NCBI GenBank assembly: GCA_963832725.1
Contig: CAWHVG010000008.1
Coordinates: 93,946 to 157,945, forward strand
DNA length: 64,000 nt
Reading direction: 5' to 3'
From: JAEZBP01 sp963832725
Lineage (GTDB): Bacteria; Myxococcota_A; Polyangia; Polyangiales; Sandaracinaceae
The translations under genes were made by a program, and so were the position numbers. Shown piece after piece: positions 17,887-26,597 of the stretch (within the stretch, counting starts at the first letter, position 1; each line of letters opens with the position of its first letter). A model generated the notes under the pieces. That model was not told where the DNA came from and searched no databases. It saw nothing but the letters and a program-made list of their open reading frames with translations.

Positions 17887-19393
17887 TCAGGCGTGAGCCC
17901 GCGCGGGCACCGTAGCGGGTCTCGGCAGGGGCTCGTCAATCCAGTAGGCGCGCGGATCGAAGCGCGCGAGGACCCGCCGGAACGGAGATCGTGGTGGCGG
18001 GCCAGAGCGTGGAGTTGCGGCCCGTCGGGTCGAGGTACCAGCTCGCGCAGCCGCCCGCCGTCCACACGCTGCCCTCCATCTCGCGGTCGACCCGCTCCAC
18101 GAACGCCGCCTGCGCCTCCGGCCGCGGCTCGATGGTCCGCGCGCCGCGCCGCTCGAGGTACGAGAGCGCCCGCAGCACGTGCTCAATCTGCGCCTCGATC
18201 ATGAGCACCACCGAGGTGTGCCCGAGGCCGGTGTTCGGGCCTTGGAGCAGGAAGAGGTTGGGAAAGCCGGACACGGTCGTACCCAGGTAGGCCTGCGGGC
18301 TGCCCTTCCACGCCTCCGCCAGCGTGCGTCCGTCCGGCCCGTACAGCCACGAGGCGATGGGCATGTCGGTGACCCGGAAGCCGGTGGCGAAGACGATCAC
18401 GTCGACGGGATGCTCGGCGCCGCTCTCGGTGACGATCGAGCGCGGGCGTACCTCGGCGATGGGATCGGTGACGACCTCCACGTTCGGCCGGGTCAGCGCG
18501 GGCAAGTACGCGTCCGAGACCAGAATGCGCTTGCAGCCGATGCGGTAGCGCGGCGTCAGCTTCGCCCGCAGCTCCGGATCGGTCACCGTACGTTCCAAAT
18601 AGCGGCGCGCCTGACGCTCGAAGAGCCGCGATGCCACTCCATCTCGGAACCCGACGTGCAGCGCCTCACGGCCGAGCTCGATCGCGCCCCGCAGGAGCGC
18701 GTGTGCGCCGGGGACCGTCTCCAGTGTGCGGCGGGCCCAATCGGGGATCGGCTCGTTCCGCCGCGGGACGACCCAAGGCGCGGTCCGCTGGAAGAGCACC
18801 AGCGCGTCGACCTCCGGCTGGATCTCCGGCACGAGCTGGATCGCCGAGGCTCCCGTGCCGATCACCGCCACCCGCGCGCCTTCCAGCGACACGTCGTCAC
18901 GCCAGCGCGCCGAGTGGAACGCCTCCCCCTCGAACGTGTCGAGCCCCGGCAGCGAAGGGATGGCCGGATCGCTGAGCGCGCCCGTCGCCGCGATCAGGAA
19001 GTCACAGGTGATCGTCTCGGACGACGTCTCGACGCGCCAACGGCCGGGCGCCGCCTCGAAGCGCGCGGCCTTCACCTCCCGGCCGAAGCGCACGTGCGGC
19101 AGTACGCCGAAGCGGGCAGCGCACCCGCGCAGGTAGTCGAGGATCTCGCCCTGCGGCGAGTACGCGTGACTCCACGACGGGTTGGGCGCGAAGGAGAAGG
19201 AGTAGAGGTGCGACTGCACATCGCAGGCGCAGCCCGGGTAGGTGTTGTCGCGCCACACGCCGCCCACTTCGTCGCCTCGCTCGAGCAAGACGAAGTCGTC
19301 GATCCCCTCCTGCTTCAGGCGGATGGCGGCGCCGAGGCCGGCGAACCCGCTGCCGATGACGACGATCCGGTGGTGTTCTCTTCGCGCGCCCAT
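17887..19393 (-). CDS. FAD-dependent monooxygenase, Baeyer-Villiger type, frameshifted near 17980
   Basis: ATG 19393 has AGGAGG upstream. The FAD Rossmann motif is VIGSGFAGLGAAIRL at residues 11-25, the Baeyer-Villiger fingerprint is FEGEAFHSARW near 150, and the NADPH Rossmann motif is VAVIGTGASAIQ near 170. ATG motifs include FLIAATGALSDP and VIVFATGF. The continuous frame ends at 17936 in an unconvincing tail, while another frame supplies the usual family ending FRRVLARFDPRAYW and stops at 17887. One base is therefore lost or gained near 17980. Family members oxygenate ketones, including steroids and terpenes. The divergent TetR gene and three shared palindromes suggest induction by substrate. 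Confidence 0.82.
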
Positions 19394-19402
19394 GACCCCT
19401 CC

Positions 19403-19420
19403 TGGTACGTTGTCGTACCA
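19403..19420. promoter_or_regulatory. Palindromic operator 1
   Basis: TGGTACG-TTGT-CGTACCA has perfect 7-bp arms around a 4-bp spacer. It lies 10 bases upstream of the monooxygenase start and is the first of three matching sites in the divergent region. Confidence 0.75.
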
Positions 19421-19423
19421 ACG

Positions 19424-19441
19424 TGGTACGCGAACGTACCA
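19424..19441. promoter_or_regulatory. Palindromic operator 2
   Basis: TGGTACG-CGAA-CGTACCA has perfect 7-bp arms and starts 21 bp, two helical turns, after operator 1. Two TetR-family dimers could bind side by side. Confidence 0.75.
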
Positions 19442-19470
19442 GGCGCAAGAGGCGATCGCGCAGGTCGCTG

Positions 19471-19488
19471 TGGTACGTTCGGGTACCA
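19471..19488. promoter_or_regulatory. Palindromic operator 3 overlapping the tetR start
   Basis: TGGTACG-TTCG-GGTACCA has one mismatch between its arms and ends on the first base of the TetR gene's ATG. It would suit autorepression of the regulator. Confidence 0.65.
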
Positions 19489-20087
19489 TGATGCGGATCG
19501 AACGAGCGGACGACGCCTCGGAGGGCAACCGAGCGCGCCTCCTCGAAGGCTTCTCGGCGTCGGTGGCGGAGAAGGGCTACGCCGCCACGACCATCGCGGA
19601 CATCGTCCGTCTCGCTCGGGTCAGCAAGCGCACCTTCTACGAACACTTCGCCGACAAGGACGCCTGTTTCTTGGCCTCCTACCGAGCTGCCAGCGACGAA
19701 ATGCTGGCCGCCATCGCGAGCGCGGTGGACCCGACGGCGCCCTGGGAGACGCAGATGCGCGTCGCCATGCGCGCGTACCTCGCGGCGCTCGAAGAAAACC
19801 CTGCCCTGACCCGGACCTTCCTCCTGGAGATCCACGCCGCTGGGCCGGCGGCGCTCGAGGCCCGCCGGGGAATCCACCAGCGCTTCGCGGAGCTCTTGCG
19901 CGCGCTGACGGGCGCGGCGCGAAAGACGAACCCGGAGCTCGGCACCTTGAGCCGCGCCATGGCCACCGCGCTGGTCGGCGGCATCAACGAGCTCGTGCTC
20001 GCGGCGCTGGCGGGCGATCTCCAACTCCGCACCGTCGAGAAGACCGCCACGGCGTTGGTCCACGCCGTCCTGCTGGCTCCGCGCTGA
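19488..20087 (+). CDS. TetR-family regulator of the divergent monooxygenase
   Basis: This 199-residue protein has the TetR N-terminal HTH at about residues 25-60 (AATTIADIVRLARVSKRTFY, then EHFADKDACFL). The helical ligand-binding C-terminal domain has a hydrophobic core (ATALVGGINELVLAALAGDL). Tandem start codons at 19488 and 19491 sit directly on operator 3. The three palindromes between this gene and the monooxygenase share one consensus, so autoregulation plus repression of the monooxygenase is a strong inference. The ligand is unknown but may be the enzyme's substrate. Confidence 0.9.
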   Translation: MMRIERADDASEGNRARLLEGFSASVAEKGYAATTIADIVRLARVSKRTFYEHFADKDACFLASYRAASDEMLAAIASAVDPTAPWETQMRVAMRAYLAALEENPALTRTFLLEIHAAGPAALEARRGIHQRFAELLRALTGAARKTNPELGTLSRAMATALVGGINELVLAALAGDLQLRTVEKTATALVHAVLLAPR

Positions 20088-20513
20088 CGGCGCGTCCGCG
20101 CCCTCACGGGTGTCGGGGAAAAACACACCCACGGTCTGGCGGCGCCGCGCCGCCGGCCTCGACGTAGCGTAGGCGTCGTCGTGGGAGTCCTGCCCCTCGG
20201 CGGTGGTCCGCGCGAAGCTCACCGAGTCGGAGTTGGTGGCGGTGATCGCCACGCTGCACCGATGCACTGTTCCATCGAAGACGTGCGCACGACCGACCAC
20301 CCGCCCTGACACGAAGCCCTCGTGAGCCTGCCTCGGCTGGACGACAGTCCCGGCCACGAACACGACCTTGTACCTGCGCCCGGAAGTCCGATCCCGGGCT
20401 TCCTTGCCGCGACCGGCGACCGACCCGCAAGCTGGCGGTTGGGCGCCGGTCCTCGAATGTTGGTCGAGGGGGCAGCGCCCCCTCCCCCGCAAGCGGGGCC
20501 CCCACCCCACGCC
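20088..20513. other. Intergenic stretch with only weak coding signal
   Basis: The minus strand between about 20440 and 20100 reads as protein-like sequence (RYKVVFVAGTVVQPRQA, HRCSVAITATNSDSVSFA). It has no convincing start and its frame runs on into the tetR gene, so it may be a gene remnant or a frameshifted small gene. GC-rich short hairpins occur at 20467-20483 and around 20485-20500. Confidence 0.3.
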
Positions 20514-20545
20514 GTACGACGGACCGAACTTCCGGTCCGTCGTAC
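20513..20545. terminator. Strong 13-bp stem-loop
   Basis: GTACGACGGACCG and CGGTCCGTCGTAC form perfect 13-bp arms around the loop AACTTC. There is no U-tract on either side, so it may be a structural or repeat element rather than an intrinsic terminator. Confidence 0.5.
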
Positions 20546-20709
20546 TAGCCCCCGTATCCGTAGTGAGTGCCCAATATCGGCGAGCCATCGGCGTGCGAAT
20601 CAAGGAACGACGACGAGGCGATGCCACAGCATCGTCGAGGAGGAGTGACGCTGAGTCGCGCGGCGAGAGCCGCCGAGATTGGGTAGGAATCACGGATACG
20701 GGGGACTAG
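20545..20709. repeat. 165-bp segment bounded by inverted CTAG-CCCCCGTATCCGT repeats
   Basis: The left end (20545-20563) and the reverse complement of the right end (20691-20709) share CTAG, then CCCCCGTATCCGT, differing by one inserted base and the last positions. The segment between has no gene I can support. The layout resembles a small non-autonomous mobile element, but no target-site duplication is obvious. Confidence 0.45.
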
Positions 20710-21003
20710 CTCGGCGCCGCGTCGAGGCGTGCGAGCACGGGACGCGCTCGGCGAGGAGCCGGGCGAAGACGGCTCATCGACCCGACTCGGCGCCCTGGGT
20801 GCATCCGGTCCATCGAGGCGCCGTCGCGTCGAGGTGAAGGACGCCGCGACCACAGCTCGCGCCAAGTTCCGACACCTCACGACATCCGCGGACTGGGGGA
20901 CCGAAGACCGTGCAAGGTTCCCTCCGTTCCGAGCCGCTGGCAGAAGGAGAAACCACATGGCCCCCATTTGCGTCTCGAATCGACTCGTCCAGCGAGGTGC
21001 GAG

Positions 21004-21514
21004 ATGACCGCCCCTTTCCGGGAGCGCCTCGAAGCGCATTTCCGATATGCCGACGAATGCGAGCTGCTGCACGACGTCGAGCACGAGCTGGGACTCCCCG
21101 TCACCGAGGAGGAGATCGCGCGGGTACACGAGCGGCTCGGCTTCGAGCTCGCGGACTCGTTCCTCGAGTACTTCCGGCAGGCAAACGGGTGGCGTCTCGC
21201 CTGGAAGAGTCGGACCGAGAGCGTATCGGCCGGTCGTGCCGTGGGCGGACGAGTCTTTTGCGCCCAAGCCGCGGTTGTCGATGGACGCGGTCATCGCCGC
21301 GCTCGAAGCGTTGAACGTCTTCGAGGAGACAGAGCGATTGACTCCAACCCTCGTGACCCTCAACCGCCCCGGCGTGGAGGTCATGCTCACGTTGCCGAGG
21401 GGGAGGAAGTCCCCGGAAGCGTTGCTGAGCTACCGGCCCGACGCTGACCGCGAGGTGATCGACCGCGCCCGCACGGCCATCGTCGAGCTCGGGATGAAGC
21501 CGCAGCCGAGCTGA
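21004..21514 (+). CDS. SUKH/SMI1-KNR4-like protein, frameshifted near 21225
   Basis: ATG 21004 follows AGGTG. The first 70 residues (LPVTEEEIARVHERLGFELA, DSFLEYFRQANGWRLAWKS) have the layout of SMI1/KNR4 (SUKH) domains, where a short helix leads to an N-G-W/G turn. The frame then loses sense. One frame over, from about 21225, it resumes as PVVPWADESFAPKPRLSMDA and runs to the stop at 21514 (IVELGMKPQPS). SUKH proteins often act as immunity proteins against secreted nucleases, but no toxin gene is adjacent here. The family call is tentative. The 275 bases upstream hold no gene I can see. Confidence 0.5.
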
Positions 21515-21700
21515 GGAGAGCGCGCCTCCCGCTCGGTGTGCTCGCCCCCCGCTGACACGGCAGTCTCTCCGCTGGATCGCCCAACGTCGTTGGAGGGGCG
21601 GCCCAAGCCGACGCAGAGCACGGGCAGCCGGGCGCGCGGGGCGAGCGATGGGTCACAGCGCGGCGGCTCGCGAGCGCCCGGCGCGCAGTAGACTCCGGAC

Positions 21701-22871
21701 GTGATCGCGCACGATCTCACGCTCCCGGAGTCGACGGACACCATGCGCCGCGTCCTCTCCTCGGTGCTGCGCCGGCTGGCCGAAGACCTGGCTCGCCTGC
21801 GACCCGCCGCTTCGGCGGACGTGGGCGCGAGCCTGGCCGCGGTGCAATCGGCGTTCGTGCGCGAGCTGAAGCGGGCACCCGGCCGCGCGTTCAGCGTGCT
21901 CCGCCGCCCGGGTGTCGGGACGCTCACCCGGGTCCTGAGAATCGTCCCCCCAGGACACGCCGAGCGCGCAGATCGACGAGCTGGCGGCCAGCCTGGCCTG
22001 CACGCTGGCGCTGGAGCTGGCGGCCAGCGGCGCCGAGCTCGGGCCGCTGCGCTTCTCGCGTACGCCGGCAACGATCGTCTGCCACGGCGCGCGCGCGCTC
22101 GTTCCGGGCGGCGGGCCCGCGACGCTTCGCGACGGCCGATGGACGGTGCAGGACCGCACTTACGCGCTGGACGACGAGGCGCTCGAGCGGCCCTTCCATT
22201 CGCTCGCCGGTCCCTTCGTCCTCGCGACCGCCGACGACAACCCGCTGGCCATGTTCGAGGCCCACCCGGACAAAGAAGGCAACGCCGTCGATCTCGGCGA
22301 GCGCGCGGTCGAGGACTGGCTCGCCTCGCTGAGGGACGCGGTTCAGCGCATCGAGCGCTACCTGCCGGTCGTGCGCGAGGAGATGGACCTGATCCTCCAG
22401 CAGCTCGTCCCGGTCGGCGCCGACGACCACCGTCACCTCTCGGCCAGCTACGCCGAGGCGATCGGCACCATCTACCTCACCCTGCATCCGAGCCCGATGA
22501 CGATGACCGAGGCCGTCGTCCACGAGCTCTCCCACAACAAGCTGAACGCGATGCTGGAGCTCGAGCCCCTGCTCGAGAACGCCTTCTCACCGCTCTTCAG
22601 CTCGCCGGTGCGCCCCGATCCGCGCCCGCTCCACGGCGTGCTCCTGGCAGTGCATGCGTTCTTGCCCGTAGCGACCCTCTACCGCGCGATGATCGAGCAG
22701 GGCGACCCGCTGGCGCGCTCCAGCGCCTTCCACGAGCGCCTCCGCCAGATCGCGGCCGGCAACCACGAAGGCACCACCGTCCTCCTCGAGAACGCCCGAC
22801 CGACCGAGGCCGGGCGCCCCTTGCTCGACGAGCTCGCCCGCATCGACGCCGGCTTCGCGGACGTGCGCTGA
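21701..22871 (+). CDS. HExxH-motif protein, alpha-KG-HExxH peptide beta-hydroxylase-like, frameshifted at 21944-21949
   Basis: GTG 21701 opens the gene. The first 80 residues are helical, then the frame slips at a run of six C bases (21944-21949); removing one C gives a continuous reading through TPSAQIDELAASLACTLALE. The C-terminal half has the family signature TEAVVHELSHNKLNAMLELE near residues 265-285, then RPDPRPLHGVLLAVHAFLPV, as in the HEXXH domain later assigned to 2-oxoglutarate-dependent peptide beta-hydroxylases. Those enzymes modify peptides or proteins, often in natural-product clusters, and no precursor peptide is evident here. Catalytic assignment is by family only. The UbiB-like kinase follows 142 bases downstream. 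Confidence 0.65.
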
Positions 22872-23002
22872 TCGGCGCTGCCGCGACCTCTACCGAGGTG
22901 GAGCGAGGACCAACCGTGGCCGCTCGGTCGACGGGCTCGCCCGCCGCCTTCGCCGACGTGCGCTGATCGACCGCCGCGGCTTGCCGGGCGGGGTGGAGCG
23001 AG
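22855..23002 (+). repeat. Degenerate tandem duplication
   Basis: The end of the HExxH gene (TTCGCGGACGTGCGCTGATCG) recurs about 95 bases later with one mismatch, and GGTGGAGCGAGG occurs in both copies. The second copy forms the upstream region of the kinase gene, as if a gene end was duplicated. Confidence 0.5.
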
Positions 23003-23013
23003 GCACGAAACGG

Positions 23014-24357
23014 ATGGTGATCCGCCGCCTGTGGCATGCGCTGGTGCGCTCGATCCTGATCGCGGTGGTGCTCTACCCGATGTGGCTGGCCTACGCCTGG
23101 CCCTGGGTCCGCATGCGTCGCTTCGGCGCGACCATCCCGGACGAGGTGTGGCGCAGGAAGCACCAGCGTCACGCCAAGCGCTTCTATTGGCTGGCGACCC
23201 GCATGCGCGGAGGGCTGATCAAGGTCGGTCAGATCCTCAGCACGCGCGTGGACCTGCTCCCGCCCGAGTGGACGGCCGAGCTCGCCGGGCTCCAGGACCG
23301 CGTCGCCCCCTCGCCCTGGCACATGATCGAGCCGCACCTGCGCCGCACCTACGCCGGGCGCTCGCTCGAGCTCCTCTTCGCGCGCCTCGATCACGACGCC
23401 GTCGCCGCCGCCAGCTTCGGTCAGGTGCACCGCGGCCTGCTCGACGACGGCACGGAGGTGGCGCTCAAGATCAAGTACCCCGACGTCGAGATGAAGCTCG
23501 CCATCGACATGGCGCTCTTCCGGATCGCGGTGAGGCTCTTCAACGTCTTCATCCCGCAGATCGATCTGAAGCCGATCTACGAGGAGGTCCGCCGCGCGCT
23601 GACCACCGAGCTCGACTACGAGCAGGAGGCGCGCTTCACCCGGACCATCCACGACAACTTCGAGGGTCGCGAGTGCGCGGTGATCCCGCGCGTGATCGAC
23701 GAGCTCACCACCCGCGACGTGATCTGCACCACCTGGTTCGACGGCAAGAAGATCACCGACCCGGCGATCCGCGACGACCCGGCGCTCGACCGGGCGCAGC
23801 TCCTCGAGCGGCTGCTCTCGACGTGGATCCAGATGATGTACGTCGACGGCGTCTTCCAGAGCGATCCGCACCCGGGCAACCTGCTGGTGCGGATCGAGGA
23901 CGGCGAAGCGATCCTCTGCGTGGTCGACTTCGGGCAGGTGAAGATCCTGCCCCGCGCGTTCCATCAGAAGCTGGTCTCCAGCGTGATGGCGTTCGCGATG
24001 GGGAACGTGGACATGTTCCTCGGCTCGCTGAGCGGTCTCGGCCTCTTCCCGGAGTCGGAGCAGGAGCGGATGCGACCGATCGTGGCGGAGCTGATGACCC
24101 GGCTGCGAAGCGAGCGGCCTACGTCGACGGAGCAGCTCGACTTCGGGCGGCTGCGGGCGGAGGTCAAGCGCGCGCTCGACGAGATGGAGGGCGTCGCCGT
24201 CCCGCAAGAGCTCGTGCTCTACGGGCGCACGTTTGCGCTCCTGGCCGGCGTGACGCGCGCCGTGGCGCCGGAGATCAACGCGCTGGCCATCGCGCGGCCG
24301 CTTCTGACCCAGGCGCTCCTCTCCGGCGGCCCACCCGAGGAGCCCATCCCGGGCTGA
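23014..24357 (+). CDS. ABC1/AarF/UbiB-family atypical kinase
   Basis: The 447-residue protein starts at ATG 23014 after an N-terminal basic region and membrane-like helix (ILIAVVLYPMWLAYAWPWV). The family signatures are present in order: the KxGQ motif in LIKVGQILSTRVDLLPPEW, ASFGQVHRG, the nucleotide-binding Lys in VALKIKYP, the ExD motif in TTELDYEQEARF, the catalytic loop QSDPHPGNLLVR and the metal-binding CVVDFGQVK. Bacterial members support ubiquinone synthesis or lipid homeostasis, and several have ATPase rather than protein-kinase activity. No ubi genes are near. In-frame codons from 22981 could extend the N-terminus. Confidence 0.9.
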   Translation: MVIRRLWHALVRSILIAVVLYPMWLAYAWPWVRMRRFGATIPDEVWRRKHQRHAKRFYWLATRMRGGLIKVGQILSTRVDLLPPEWTAELAGLQDRVAPSPWHMIEPHLRRTYAGRSLELLFARLDHDAVAAASFGQVHRGLLDDGTEVALKIKYPDVEMKLAIDMALFRIAVRLFNVFIPQIDLKPIYEEVRRALTTELDYEQEARFTRTIHDNFEGRECAVIPRVIDELTTRDVICTTWFDGKKITDPAIRDDPALDRAQLLERLLSTWIQMMYVDGVFQSDPHPGNLLVRIEDGEAILCVVDFGQVKILPRAFHQKLVSSVMAFAMGNVDMFLGSLSGLGLFPESEQERMRPIVAELMTRLRSERPTSTEQLDFGRLRAEVKRALDEMEGVAVPQELVLYGRTFALLAGVTRAVAPEINALAIARPLLTQALLSGGPPEEPIPG

Positions 24358-24551
24358 CGGACCGCCGGGGCCCTCGTCGAAGCCGCCTCGGGAACCGGTC
24401 CCGGGCGCTTCGCAGCAGACTCTCCGCCTCGCGGACGTCTCGTCTCCCGACGTTCAGGCGCCGAGCGGGTCGAGCCAGCGGTCTCGCTCTTCGGGGTGCT
24501 CGCCCACGCGAGGAGAGCGCTCGCGGTCGTCGCAGCGCTATACCTGTCCTC

Positions 24552-24893
24552 GTGAGGAAGCACTTCGTCTTGGTCGCGCTCTTCGCCCTCGCCGGCTGTG
24601 GCTCGGAGGTCGGCCCCGCGGGAGCGCAGGTCGGCGGACCCTGCGTGGACACCTTGAGCTGCGCGTCGGGCTCGTATTGCTTGGAGGGGCCCTCGTATCC
24701 CGCCGGCGTCTGCACGGTCGCGTGCAACACCGACGCGGAGTGTCCCGGAGACTCGGTCTGCGTCGCGCAGGGCTCGGGGAGCTGCTTGCTCGTCTGCACG
24801 GTCGACGCCGACTGCGGTCGCGACGGCTACCGGTGTCGCACCACCTCCCGCCACGACGCCAGCGGCAGCGTGGACGTCTGCCTCGGCAACTGA
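24552..24893 (+). CDS. Small Cys-rich lipoprotein
   Basis: The 113-residue protein starts at GTG 24552. The lipoprotein signal is VLVALFALAGCGSE. Three Cys-rich knots of the C-x(5-6)-C-x(4-6)-C type follow (VDTLSCASGSYC, NTDAECPGDSVC, TVDADCGRDGYRC), common in myxobacterial surface lipoproteins and reminiscent of dickkopf or EGF-like repeats. Function is unknown. It stops one base before the stop codon of the convergent TetR gene. The 194 bases upstream hold nothing recognisable beyond its promoter. Confidence 0.75.
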   Translation: MRKHFVLVALFALAGCGSEVGPAGAQVGGPCVDTLSCASGSYCLEGPSYPAGVCTVACNTDAECPGDSVCVAQGSGSCLLVCTVDADCGRDGYRCRTTSRHDASGSVDVCLGN

Positions 24894-24894
24894 C

Positions 24895-25536
24895 TCAGCG
24901 CGCGGGCGGCACGACCTCGACCGGGGCGTCGGGATCGAGAGTCTTGGCCGTCACCAACGTGCCGACCAGCGATCCGAGCAGGAGCTGCACCAGCGCCTCG
25001 CGCGCGACCTCCCGCCGCTCGAGCCAGTCGAGACAGGCGGCCTCGACCTGTCCGACCCACGCACGCGCGGCGAGCCGGAACACCGGCCGCGGCTCGTCCA
25101 GTCCCATCCCGACCAGCATCCGATCCACGATCTTCGAGCGCGCCTCGTCCAGCACGGCCTGCACCTCGGGATCGTGGCCGATGCCGCTCCGCATGAGCGC
25201 GGTGTAGGCACCCTCGCGCTCCTCCACGTAGGCGAGGTACGCCTCGAGCCCGGCCCGCGCCCGCTCCTCGTCCGGCAGCGAGACATCGGGCGCCGTCCGC
25301 TCGACGAGCTGCTCCGCCGCCTGCCGCACGCAGGCCACGTAGAAGTCCCGCTTGCCGCCGAAGTAGTGGTAGAGCAGCCCCTTGCTGACGCCCGCCGCGC
25401 GCGCGATGTCGTCGATGGCGATCTCGTCGTAAGCGCGCTCCGAGAAGAGCTTCAGCCCGAGCTCGAGGAGCTGCGCCCGCCGCTCGTCCACCTGCAGGCG
25501 GGATCTCGGTGCGCTGCCGATCATCACCTTCAGCAT
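24895..25536 (-). CDS. TetR-family regulator facing the PF10118 hydrolase
   Basis: This 213-residue protein starts at ATG 25536. The HTH is at residues 30-60 (AYDEIAIDDIARAAGVSKGL, then LYHYFGGKRDFYV). The C-terminal domain is helical and resembles regulators of lipid or xenobiotic genes. It is divergent from the hydrolase gene, with a perfect GTTGAA...TTCAAC palindrome in the 67-bp gap. Local repression of both genes is the likely role. A longer in-frame start at 25605 would overlap the palindrome and the neighbouring gene, so it is unlikely. Confidence 0.88.
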   Translation of the reverse strand: MLKVMIGSAPRSRLQVDERRAQLLELGLKLFSERAYDEIAIDDIARAAGVSKGLLYHYFGGKRDFYVACVRQAAEQLVERTAPDVSLPDEERARAGLEAYLAYVEEREGAYTALMRSGIGHDPEVQAVLDEARSKIVDRMLVGMGLDEPRPVFRLAARAWVGQVEAACLDWLERREVAREALVQLLLGSLVGTLVTAKTLDPDAPVEVVPPAR

Positions 25537-25545
25537 GGCTCGCCA

Positions 25546-25574
25546 TTGACCTCTGTTCAATAGGGTCCATACTG
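25546..25574 (+). promoter_or_regulatory. Candidate sigma-70 promoter of the hydrolase gene
   Basis: TTGACC (25546-25551) and ATACTG (25569-25574) are 17 bp apart. The palindrome at 25577-25593 falls on the expected transcription start, the usual position for a repressor. Confidence 0.4.
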
Positions 25575-25576
25575 CT

Positions 25577-25593
25577 GTTGAACTCGATTCAAC
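25577..25593. promoter_or_regulatory. TetR operator candidate
   Basis: GTTGAA-CTCGA-TTCAAC has perfect 6-bp arms with a 5-bp spacer, located between the TetR gene and the hydrolase it faces. A half-like GTTCAA lies at 25555-25560. Confidence 0.65.
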
Positions 25594-25603
25594 GGAAGAG
25601 GCC

Positions 25604-26447
25604 ATGATGACCGCTGTTCAAGACGCCCCGCGGACGATCCGGGTGCGCAAGATCGAGCTTCCCTTCGGCGACGCGGCGATCCCTCGCTGGTGGATGCACG
25701 GAAATCCGGTGCTGACCCACTTCTCGAATGGGCTGAACCTGCTCTTCCCGCCGGGCGAGCGCTTCTTCATCCGCAGCGTCAAGCACTACCTCGACGAGAT
25801 CGAGGATCCGGAGCTGCGCGCGAAGGTGAAGGCGTTCTTCGGCCAGGAGGGCCGCCACGGCCACGAGCACGAGCGCTACAATCGCGTGCTGCGCGAGCAG
25901 GGCTTCGAGCTCGACCGCTTCCTTCGGCTCTACGAAAAGGTCGCGTTCGGCATCTTCGAGCCGAGCTTCCCTCCCGTCCTGCGGCTGAGCGCGACGGCGG
26001 CGCTCGAGCACTTCACGGCCAGCATGGCGGAGACGGCGCTGACGACGCCTTTCCTCGACGGCGCGCACCCCTTGATGGCCAAGCTCCTGCGCTGGCATGC
26101 GGCGGAGGAGATTCGAGCACAAGGCGGTCGCGTTCGACGTGCTGCAGCAGGTCGACCCGCGCTACTGGGTGCGCGTGGCCGGGCTGGCGGTCGCCGTCTC
26201 CCAGCTCCTCGGCTGGTGGATGGTGGCCACGGCGATGCTGATGGCGCAGGAAGACTTCTCGCGCGAGGAGCGAGAGAAGTGGAAGGCGGAAGCCGAGCGA
26301 ATCCACGTCGCGCACGAAGGACGCGCCCGCGCCGACCTCTTCAAGCGAGCCATCCTCGACTACCTGCGGCGCGACTTCCACCCGGACGATCGCGACGACT
26401 ACGCGCTCGCCCGCGAGTACCTCGAGAGCATCGGCGCCGCCGCCTGA
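25604..26447 (+). CDS. Predicted metal-dependent hydrolase (PF10118), frameshifted near 26115
   Basis: Tandem ATGs at 25604 and 25607 follow GGAAGAGG. The protein shows the PF10118 pattern: IPRWWMHGNPVLTHFSNGLN near residue 27, GQEGRHGHEHERYN near 82, LEHFTASMAE near 135 and WHAAEEI near 165. There one extra base breaks the frame; the next frame resumes exactly with EHKAVAFDVLQQVDPRYW and continues to the stop at 26447. The Glu and His residues suggest a ferritin-like di-metal site. Function in the family is not established, and members commonly sit beside TetR genes in lipid-rich bacteria. The flanking TetR and palindrome support single-gene regulation. Confidence 0.75.
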
Positions 26448-26597
26448 GGGACGCGCCGGTCTCCCTCCATCCAGGCCCGTTCGCAGCGTCGCCGTTTCGC
26501 CCCCGCGCGATCGGCGCGCATCGGCTGGTCCCGCTTCGATGGCGCGGTTCGCGAGCCGCCATTGCACGGCGCTACCGACCGGCGGCATCTTTACAGA

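Noticed and set aside
20104..20505. Candidate minus-strand gene between tetR and the inverted-repeat element
   Set aside because: Part of the translation looks protein-like in one frame, but there is no start, ribosome site or proper end. I left it as a possible remnant.
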